Below are positions 56,185 to 64,000 of a stretch of 64,000 nucleotides of DNA, one piece after another; positions within the stretch are counted from its first letter, which is position 1; each line of letters opens with the position of its first letter. The stretch comes from Pelobates cultripes. Lineage: Eukaryota > Chordata > Amphibia > Anura > Pelobatidae. Where the stretch lies: contig OW240916.1 of NCBI GenBank assembly GCA_933207985.1, forward strand, positions 80,644,003 through 80,708,002, in the 5' to 3' direction. Made by a program: the position numbers and the translations under genes. Below the pieces are notes generated by a model. That model did not search any database. It saw nothing but the letters and a program-made list of their open reading frames with translations, and was not told the origin of the DNA.

Positions 56185-56312
56185 GAGGGGGGATCGTGCT
56201 GCTTCCTTCCCTGGTGGTCCAGTGGAGGAGGGGATCGTGCTGCTGCTTTCCCTGGTGGTCCAGTGGAGGAGGGGATCGTGCTGCTGCTTTCCCTGGTGGT
56301 CCAGTGGAGAGT
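56185..56312. repeat. Tandem triplicate of about 45 bp
   Basis: Three units of GGGATCGTGCTGCTGCTTTC, then CCTGGTGGTCCAGTGGAG; the first unit is slightly shorter. Confidence 0.9.
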
Positions 56313-56393
56313 GAACTCTAGCCCCCTCTGGGGCTAGAGTTCACTCTCGCGAGATTTGAGCGTTGCCGTGGCAACGCTTATATCTCGCGAGAG
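56306..56393. repeat. Two adjacent perfect or near-perfect hairpins
   Basis: First: AGAGTGAACTCTAGCCCC / GGGGCTAGAGTTCACTCT. Second: CTCTCGCGAGAT...AGCGTTGCCGTGGCAACGCT...ATCTCGCGAGAG. The second contains two TCTCGCGAGA palindromes. Confidence 0.88.
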
Positions 56394-56637
56394 GAACCCG
56401 GCGGAGCTGCCGGCAATAGCTCCGCCGGTCCTCTCCTGCCTCCCTCCCTGCATGTGGGTCAGTGGGGAGGGAGGCTGAGAGCAGAGCCGGCGCTCAGATA
56501 GCGCCGGCTCTGCATGAGCCGACAGGGGAGATCCTGAGATCCCCCCTGCCGGTCTCAATATGCATAGGCGTGCCGCGGGGATTAGGGTGTGCCCAGGCAC
56601 ACCCGGCACACCCCGTGCGCACGCCTATGAATCTTAC

Positions 56638-57189
56638 CTTTTAATTATTATTATTTTTTTATATTGTGGCAAATGCTCCTTCCCACGAACATTTGCCACA
56701 AACTCTTGGAGGAGTGTGGAAGCTGGCCTCCTGCCCACCAACTATAATCCAGGTCTGAGACACCGTTTGGAAGTTACCCTGCCCAGCCACCATTAGCAGC
56801 TTACGCTGGGTACCCCTGGTTTGGCACTTTACCTTCATTTGAATGGAACCCAATGCTAGCTCGCTGGCGGCTGTTCGCATGAACGAAAACCTCAGCGGTA
56901 CTTAGCTGCGAGCGCTCTGGGACTAATTTTGTCATGAGGACTTCGTGGGTTCCCTGGTCACTTCAGCTGTACTTAGCCACGAATGTTATGGAATGGTTTT
57001 CGGCATGAGGTGACGTGCGGTTCCCAGACAACTTGGTCCGGGGTTTTGAACCACTTTGCAACCCGCCAGGAGAGTGCTTTTCAAAGGGAAGGGGCCTGAG
57101 ACTAAGGGGAACAAACGCTACCTGAGAGCCAGGCAAAGCACCCCGTATTTCGGATGTAGGAGTTTCCAAAAGTTGACTGGCAAAAGCAC
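56638..57189. other. Intergenic, no recognised gene
   Basis: No coding evidence. It borders the hAT-like element and the dispersed repeat at 57190. Confidence 0.4.
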
Positions 57190-57470
57190 CAAATGCCCTG
57201 GAACTATTTTGGGCATAGGACCATGTGTGTGGCCGGTCAGAACTTTAACACGGTGGCATTTCCCCTACACTGCTCAGCGCTATTTGGAGAACCTGGGCAC
57301 TCCTATCAGGGTTATTTGGGGATGTATTATTTGTTGGGTACTGTATATTTTTATGATGTTTTGGAGTATTTTTATGTTTTTGTGTTTGCTAGGAGATAAT
57401 TAGCTTACCAGTCTTTAACGCAATTATCTCCCAGGCCTAGAGATTCCTGGGAGGGACTTTTATTGAATAC
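57190..57470. repeat. Dispersed repeat shared with 35870-36300
   Basis: CTGGAACTATTTTGGGCATA and the hairpin GGAGATAATT...AATTATCTCCCAGGC near 57393-57435. Confidence 0.55.
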
Positions 57471-57769
57471 AATGCTTTTTACTTTTTCTTATATTTACTG
57501 GAGATTTATTGGATCTTTCCCTGAAAAGTATATTAATTTGCATTGGGTCACGATACTCTGTATTGTTTTCACAAGCAGGGGAAGTGACACTAATGCTATA
57601 TATATTGTGGGCTTGTTTCTTACCTTTTTGACTTTTTATCTTTAGACTTCCTATTTAAAATTGCACTAATATTGCAGTCTCTTTTGTTTCTACTATATTT
57701 ATGTGAGGTTTATTAGCTCCTGGTTATTTTCATTTTAGTATTATAGTGATATTGGTTCATGTGTGGGGA

Positions 57770-58105
57770 GACACTGCTGGTATTGACTCTGCCTGTGTGA
57801 AATTCCACTTATAGGAAACTGTGTCCTCAAAGTAGTTAAGTAACCCACCAAAATGAATGTCTCCATGGTCTGCCTGGATAAATCTCGGTAGACGCTGGGC
57901 GGGCATCTTTCAAAGCAAAGGGAGGAAGATCTCCTTGCTGCCCCCATGCTGATCCCTTGTCAGAGTCCTGCACAATATGAAACAGGACCTCTCTGGGTGC
58001 CTCTTGTGGAGCTTTAATCGCCCTAGGAAGGCGAAAATAGCCATCAATCATTAAATATTTTAGCCTGTTTAGGTGACAGCAAGGTGAAAATGAGCATGCA
58101 AACAT
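57770..58105 (-). pseudogene. L1 ORF1 fragment
   Basis: Minus strand: YFRLPRAIKAPQEAPREVLF corresponds to LFQIPKSSKAPSTAPRDLIV in the ORF1 at 5157-6288; in another frame the sequence continues toward the FxDLS-type block. No ORF2 beside it. Short, broken remnant. Confidence 0.65.
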
Positions 58106-59513
58106 AATGAGGGAGTGTTCTTTATTGGTAATGGCCTCAGGGACCTAACTATGTTTTACGTTCCTGACCTCTATGTTTGCCATTGCAGCCATATCTATGC
58201 ACAGTTTCTGTAGTGCGCCCAGGGTTGCATCAATAACAGTGTAGGCCACACATGGTAAATAAATGGATGATACATACACATTTATATTTCTTATGCTTGT
58301 GTATCTTAATTTATTACATGCTATAGAAGTTTTACACTAATAAAGTATTTTATTTTAATTAGGATACATTGGTTTTAGAGTTCAGAATAAATGTTTTTGT
58401 TTTAACCCTTCATCACTATTTAGTTTTATTATATGATTAAAGAAGTATTTGTTCCTTTAATTGTAAGTAGTCAGATGTATTTAACTGTGGATTTAGAATT
58501 TGCAGAGAATCAACCACGGACATCAAATCATTTGGGCTGACTATGACAATTTACTGTGTAGTAAATTGCCTGAAGCGCCATCTATTCACTTGCCTTGAAC
58601 TTTCATACAAAAATATGTCAGTGCTAAATAATATTAATACATAATAAATCATATATAAATAACCAAAAACAATAAATCGCACTAATTGGCTTGCAATTTA
58701 GCCGCAGGAGTGTGGCTTCCCTGTGGTGCAGTGTAGATCTGGGCTGGCCAAGAACATGGCAAGGACAGGTACTTAGGCAGGCCGCTCACCTCCCACATAG
58801 TATCTCCTTTTCAAGAGTTGGAATTACATCATCTGAGATCATTTCCTTTCAGCACTACCAGGAGTGAATTGAGCGCTATCTCTCACTGCCCGCTGCAATT
58901 GGGCACGAACAGATAACTGAGGAAGTTCTACTGGAACCTCTGTCAGGCCAGCTTCAGGTGAGATCCTCAGATCTCCCCATCTTGTTAGGGTCTGGCAGGC
59001 TCAGGTGCAGTTTTAAGTCAACATATGTGTCATAGGTTGCTAACCCCTAGTCAAAATTCAAGAAAGAATGAGCAGGGGTACCATTAATAAAGGATAGCAA
59101 AGTGGTATTGGGGCTGTGAGCCATTTAATACAAACTGCACACTGTCAAGGGTGCCATATAACTATAGTAATCGTCAGAAAGTAGTGTGTAACACCAAATG
59201 CATTTAAAAGGATTTACTAAATTGCATTAATGCAAAAATATGCTGCAAGGATAAAAAAATTATACTCCGATACCAAGTATTAAATGTTATTATATAAGCA
59301 ATTCTGGAACCAAAAATAATTATGACATTTTAATCTTTTCCAACAACAAAATAAGGAATTGCATGGCATTAAACACCCCTTTCTGACACTTGCTGGGTTC
59401 AGGGATCTGCTGTGAGAAATTGAAGCAAGCCTCTGACACACAGGGGTCGGATTCCAATGCTCTCTGATACTGTTGTTATGGGAAAAGCATCTCAAAGCTG
59501 TCAGAATGGGTAA
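58106..59513. other. Intergenic, no recognised gene
   Basis: AT-rich, without supported coding, RNA or repeat signal. Confidence 0.45.
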
Positions 59514-59987
59514 TGAAGATGTTTAGTGGAAATTTCCAGGAGTTGTATTAGCCTCTCACCAGACAGTGGAAATTTCCAGTGCTGATTATAGCCAAACAGC
59601 ATCCTCTTATCCTCTGGTATTAGCAGAGTAATGCGTAGGTGGATACGAATTCATAATCCTTTATCAATACCAGGCAACATTCCACATGAGACTCTTAGAA
59701 TTCTATGAGACAATGTCTGACTAAACCCCAAGCCCGATATTCTATGCATGTTTAAAAAAAAAAATTAAACAGCTATTGCAAAATCTACATAGAGTGCACA
59801 CTGTGGGAAAGAATCAATAGTAAAGTGAGCCAATCATCCAAATCGTGCGAATTAACATTTCGCTATATCACTAGACCTAATATCTGTAAGATCACCCCAT
59901 GCATACTTTCACCACTCCAAGCACAGGGTTCTGGACTAGATGGGGTCTTGACTGCTATGTTGCGAGTGTAGCAATAAAGCTCTAGAA

Positions 59988-60123
59988 CAGGGGTTGGCAA
60001 TCTTTGGCACTCCAGATGTTGTGGACTACATCCCTCACAATGGTCTTACACCCATAATGCTGGCAAAGCATCATAGGAGGTGTAGTCCAAAGCATCTGGA
60101 GTGCCGAAGGTTGCCTATGCCTG
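59988..60123. mobile_element. hAT-type MITE (136 bp)
   Basis: CAGGGGTTGGCAATCTTTGG and, inverted, CAGGCATAGGCAACCTTCGG; flanks CTCTAGAA (59980-59987) and TTCTAGAA (60124-60131), matching at 7 of 8 positions. Mostly palindromic. A second remnant is at about 61070-61115. Confidence 0.85.
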
Positions 60124-60499
60124 TTCTAGAACTATATTGCTACATTCAGCATAAGAGTAAAGACTCCAGCTAAGGGCACTGCTCCAACTAGTCCAGAGAT
60201 CTGTGCTATGTGTGGTGAAAGTCTGCATGGGGCGATCTTACAGATAGTAAGTCTAGTGATATCGCCAGCATAGTGTATAGATTATATCAACGAACCACCA
60301 GTCGTTCTCCCCTTCGCCAGCTCCTCCACTAGCCCATCCACATGTCTCATTCCATTCCCGCCAGCCCCCCCCACGTGTCTCATTCTTCCCATAGCCCTTC
60401 ATGTGTCTCATCTCCCCACACCTAACGCCTCCATGTGTCTCTCTCACCTATGTGTGTGACAGACACAAAAAAACTGACAGACAGACACGCAAATTAATT

Positions 60500-60665
60500 T
60501 TAATTTTTTGAGGCCCATCCAGCCTCCCTACTTTTGGGAGAGCTGGTCTGGGTCCTCTCCCTGGAGTCCAGTGTGGGGCTGTGCTTTGACTCTCTCCTCC
60601 TGTGTGCGAATTAGTATACCAGGGCTGAAATTATGTCATATTCTGGCTCCCGGCATCACAGTTGG
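60500..60665. mobile_element. Fragment with the module shared by two hAT families
   Basis: CCAGCCTCCCTACTTTTGGG, AGAGCTGG..., CTCTCCCTGGAGTCCAGTG and later CATATTCTGGCTCCCGGC resemble 27128-27320. Confidence 0.55.
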
Positions 60666-61564
60666 CACTTTAAGGAGGTTTTGCAGTAGTTATTTAAAAT
60701 CTTTTTTAAAAATTCTATGAATTTAAGATCATGTCTGACTAAAACCCATGCCCAACTTCAGGTTGATTTTAATTTTAAAGATTAAAAAAAATTCTATGAT
60801 TTTTTTAAAAAAAATTTTCATCTTTAAAATTAAAATCAATTGCATGTTGGGCATGGGTTTTAGTCAGACATGATCTTAAATTCATAGAATGTTGCCTGGT
60901 ATTGATAAGGGATTAAGAATTTTTAACCTCCTACACATTACTCTGCTAATACCAGAGGATAAGAGAAGAGGCTGTTTGGCTATAATCAGCACTGGAAATT
61001 TCCACTGTCTAGTGAGAGGCTAATACAACAACTGGAAATTTCCACTAAGCATCTTACATCTAGCTTCTCCATAATATCTGGAGTGCAAAAGATTGCCTAC
61101 CTTTGCTCTAGAATAGGGGTTCCCAATAAATTTTTCCCATGGAACCCTTTGAGACATCGTGTACCAAGATCATGGAACCCCTGAAAACATTTAGCGCCAC
61201 AGCACAAAGCTTTTTTTTTATTTTTTATTAACAGAGCATGTTTTCTTTTTTGGCAAATTTCTACAGATCGTAAACTGATTGTAGTACTAAGGAGCAGCGG
61301 TGCTTCTTTTTGTATATAATGTTAGCATTTTAATACAGAGGTGTGTTTATATGTTATGCTTGCATTTACGTGCAGTGGTATGTTTTGATGTAGTGTTGGA
61401 TTTTAAATGCAGATGTACATTTGTGTGTCGTATTGGTGTTTGAGTGAAGGGTGTGTTTTATTGTTTGTATATAATTTTAGAGTTGGAGTTCAGGGGTGTC
61501 TTTATGTCATATTTGTGTTTGCAGGGGTGTTTGCATATACTGTGTTGGTGTTTTGATTGTGTGC

Positions 61565-61990
61565 ACATACACACATATACATACACAACAACAAACAGAA
61601 ACACACATAGAAACTCTGGCACACACAGTCATATACATACTGACATACACACTGGCAGATATGCACACTGACAGATACACAGGCACACAGATACACTCAC
61701 AGAAACACGGACGCACACTGGCCCAAAACTACACATACATAGATACACACACAGACAGAAACACACTGACACCTATACACAGATACACTGGCACATACAA
61801 ACACACATTGACAGATACACTGACACATAGATTCACACTGGCACATACACTCAGATACACACACTGACACACAGGTACACACTAGCACAGACACACACAC
61901 TTATATGCACACACTAGCAGATACACACATTGAGATTCAGGCTCACACCCTGGCACATGCACACACTTAGGCTCACACCCAGACACACAG

Positions 61991-62024
<34 letters not shown>

Positions 62025-62030
62025 AGGTCA
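61565..62030. repeat. CA-rich degenerate minisatellite
   Basis: Units such as ACACACTGACAGATACACTG and GGCACATACACTCAGATACA with an (AC)n core near 61990-62022. Frames in this region are artefacts. Confidence 0.92.
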
Positions 62031-62399
62031 TACATAGTTGCCAACTATCCAGTTTTTGCCAGGACAATCCCGGCAAGTTGGAGACTTACCTGGGACAGTC
62101 CCGGCATGTGCGCTTGTCAGTCGCCTGTGTATCCATAAGGTGGCGCACCGGCCTGGGGGGCGCAAGATTAGAGTAACCGGCAGGATGGAATCGCACAGCA
62201 CTCCCTCCTGCCAGTCACTCAGTGTAGTGTGGCCGAGCAGAGGGAGCCGCGGTACAGGAGCTTCAGTTTCCTATACCCAACAGGACTGACAGGAAGTGTT
62301 CACGGAGAGAGCACTTCCTGTCAGTCTGGCATGGTACAGGAAAAATAATTTTTCGTTCCACGGTCTGCTCCACTCTGCCATGCTACACAGGGAGGCAGG

Positions 62400-63235
62400 A
62401 GGTACACCAGGGAGGGGAGATAGCACTAAGGGGGGAGGGAGAGGAATACTAATGGGGGAGGGAGAGAAATACTAAGGAGGGGGGAAAGGAACACTAAGGG
62501 GGTTGTGGGAGAGAGGACCACTGAGGGGTCCCCCTTAGTGTTCCTTTTAGTGTCGTCCCCCTTAGTGATCCTTTTCCCTTCCCTCCTTTTTCTCTTAGAG
62601 TGCGTGTCCCTCCCTGTTCCTCTCTCCCCACCCCCCTTAGTGGTCCGCTCCCCTCCCTCCTTTGCATGCCTCCTACCTATCTTGTAGCGTGACCTGGCGG
62701 AGCGGGAGGTGGAGAGGAACACTAAGGGGGGGGGAGAAACACTGAGGGGAGAGGAATAATGGGGGGGGGAGAGGAACACTAATTGGGGGGAAGAGGACAA
62801 CTAAGGGGTCCCCCCTTAGTGTTCCATCTAGTGCCCCCTTCCCTCCTTTTTCTCCTAGTGTGTGTCCCTTAGTGTTCCTCTCTCCCCACCCCCATTCTCC
62901 CGTTAGTGGTCCACTCCCCCCCCTCCTTTGCATGCCTCCTACCTATCTTGTAGCATAGCCTGCCGGAGCGGGGGGGTAGGGGACGGGTGGAGAGGAACAC
63001 TAAGGGGGGGGGGGGGAAGAGGAACACTAAGGGGGTTGGGGGAGAACACCCTTAGTGTTCCTTTCAGTGCCCCCCCCTTAGTTTTCCTTTTCCCTTCCCT
63101 CCTTTTTCTCTTAGTGTGTGTCTCCCTCCCAGTCCCTTAGTGCTCCTCTCTCCCCACCCCCTTTCTCTCCTTAGTGGTCTGCTCCCCTCCCTCCTTTGCA
63201 TGCCTCCTACCTATCTTATAGTGTAGCCTGGCTAA
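62400..63235. repeat. Tandem repeat of about 270 bp, three units with inverted halves
   Basis: TTTGCATGCCTCCTACCTAT recurs at about 62658, 62930 and 63197. Each unit pairs a GGAACACTAAGGGGG-rich half with a CCCCCTTAGTGTTCC half, so each can fold back. G-runs and C-runs differ in length. Confidence 0.88.
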
Positions 63236-63440
63236 GATTCCTTCTAATATAGAAATTGATATGTTCCTCCTTAAAATTAGATTTTTCGAAAAAATATTGG
63301 ACTGCTTCGATTCATTTCTCATGTGGAATAGTGCTATATAAAGAGGTAACATCACATGTTAAAATCATATAACCTTCCTTCCATTGAGCCTGTTCTAAAG
63401 TTTGTAACATATGAATTGTGTAGATAATACCACAAACTAT
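63230..63440 (-). pseudogene. PLE reverse transcriptase fragment
   Basis: Minus strand near 63385-63290: MILTCDVTSLYSTIPHE followed by a stop and AVQYFFEKSNFKEEHINFY. CDVTSLYxxIPH is the PLE RT motif A region. Only about 60 codons remain. Confidence 0.7.
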
Positions 63441-63617
63441 TCATGAACATATACAATATAAAATTCACACAAATACAACCTTATTGTCAGGGCTTACCTT
63501 TGTTGGGAGTCCGGTAGGCAGAGATTTGTGCTCACCCTTGTAGATATACACAGTCCAAGGTGATAAGGTTAGGCACCCTAAAGTACAAACACACACGCCG
63601 CGCATACATATATATAC

Positions 63618-63666
<49 letters not shown>

Positions 63667-64000
63667 GTATATGTGTTTGTGCTTTAGGTTGCACACCCTT
63701 ATGCAATAGGCTGTGCACGCCTATGCCAGGACTGTGAATCTGTGCACTGGGGCTGTGTATGAAAGGTGTTCCAATATGCAGTACAGACAAGGGCAAATCC
63801 AGAAGAGTAGTCACGGTTCCAAAAGTCAGGGCAGGCCAGCGAACAGGCAATAACCGATAATCCGAGAAGAAAGGGTCACAAGCCAAGTCAGTGTTAGGAA
63901 ACAGGATACAACGAACTGACGCTGCCCTCAGGGAGAGGCAGTGTTATATATGTTGGATAATGATCCATCTGCCTCAGGTGGTCTTTGATAGACAGATGCA
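63441..64000. other. Right edge: hAT-family relic, microsatellite and unassigned sequence
   Basis: A rearranged relative of the 55290-56629 element occupies about 63570-63725 (ends in TGTGCACGCCTATG) with an (AT)n(AC)n tract at 63608-63663. The sequence up to the edge has no recognised gene. Confidence 0.55.

Larger units (their letters stand above)
55290..56629. mobile_element. hAT-like non-autonomous element (1,340 bp) loaded with minisatellites, 8-bp TSD
   Basis: Flanked by AATCTTAC at 55282-55289 and 56630-56637 (perfect). Terminal repeats CATAGGCGTGCGCA (14 bp, perfect inverted match at the right end). The inside has, in order, an AT/AC microsatellite, a 30-bp minisatellite, a 19-20-bp minisatellite, a 45-bp tandem triplet, two strong hairpins and GC-rich inverted repeats. 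No transposase. A rearranged relative lies at 63570-63725. Confidence 0.88.
59514..61046. repeat. 1.5-kb foldback: inverted repeat arms of about 200 bp
   Basis: The left arm (59514-59740) with AGTGGAAATTTCCAG, GCTGATTATAGCCAAACAGC and TTATCAATACCAGGCAACAT is repeated in reverse at about 60885-61046, with high identity. Inside the right part, a second hairpin (60713-60790 / 60815-60892) has GACTAAAACCCATGCCCAAC in both arms. The loop holds a hAT MITE (59988-60123). Confidence 0.85.

Noticed and set aside
55608..56314. Long open frames (180 and 218 codons, plus one antisense) with Val/Cys or His/Thr repeats
   Set aside because: They follow the minisatellite periodicity on both strands; no domain or start context.
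61496..61900. Open frames rich in His/Thr or Cys/Val
   Set aside because: CA-rich minisatellite artefacts.
62426..63140. Proline/leucine-rich and glycine/arginine-rich open frames
   Set aside because: Translations of G- and C-run tandem repeats.
1..64000. CRISPR arrays, bacterial operons, rRNA genes
   Set aside because: None of the tandem repeats has unique spacers of constant length; the gene structure and elements are those of a vertebrate.

Overview
The window is animal nuclear DNA, most likely from a frog with a large, repeat-rich genome (probably not Xenopus, but the species cannot be fixed by eye). The single host gene I recognise has introns with GT..AG borders. Around it lies the mobile-element mix typical of anurans: many TTAA-flanked MITEs resembling the Xenopus T2 family (termini TTAAAGG...), hAT-type MITEs with 8-bp target duplications, a Tc1-like element of the kind shared by fish, lampreys and frogs, L1 elements, a Gypsy element whose integrase precedes its reverse transcriptase (Gmr1-like), a DIRS element with a tyrosine recombinase, and several Penelope-like elements (PLEs). 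No bacterial, CRISPR or viral gene cluster is present.

Positions 1 to about 26,400 hold the 5' two-thirds of ISYNA1 (inositol-3-phosphate synthase) on the minus strand. Six coding exons (16534-16414, 11888-11727, 9344-9215, 3398-3205, 2916-2767, 1721-1506) join in one frame and give about 322 codons; the rest lies beyond the left edge. A consensus splice donor at 26324 suggests a non-coding first exon. The introns are full of insertions: T2-like MITEs (355, 1954, 12065, 15873, 17262, 17837, 19951, 24472), a minus-strand L1 derivative with ORF1 but no visible ORF2 (3908-6377, 12-bp TSD), a 5'-truncated L1 (7993-9093, 16-bp TSD), a 1.35-kb non-autonomous retrotransposon (10081-11432, 17-bp TSD), a Tc1 relic (18902-19880) and a 3.5-kb TTAA foldback element (20995-24475).

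Positions 26,800-38,640 hold a hAT element with perfect 8-bp duplications nested inside another MITE, repeat tracts, a possible DIRS 5' fragment, a PLE 3' fragment, a long palindrome, CA-rich minisatellite and a degenerate interstitial telomeric tract. Positions 38,690-43,600 hold a DIRS element (ORF1, RT and tyrosine recombinase, internally deleted) whose 3' end is repeated. Positions 43,680-46,660 hold a decayed PLE with RT and GIY-YIG endonuclease remnants.

Positions 46,717-54,557 hold a nearly complete but dead Gypsy element on the minus strand with two LTRs of about 970 bp. Two elements are nested in it: a solo LTR (49293-49959, TSD GTTCC) inside the integrase C-terminus, and a PLE-type fragment (52262-53027, 11-bp TSD) inside gag. 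The remainder is a 1,340-bp hAT-like element packed with minisatellites (55290-56629), a second L1 ORF1 relic, a 1.5-kb inverted repeat (59514-61046), CA-rich arrays, a 270-bp tandem repeat and another PLE fragment. No second host gene was recognised right of 26.4 kb. Nothing clearly represents a new biological system; the best candidates for something undescribed are the ORF1-only L1 derivative, the minisatellite-loaded hAT element, and a recurrent hammerhead-like core motif at PLE-type termini.
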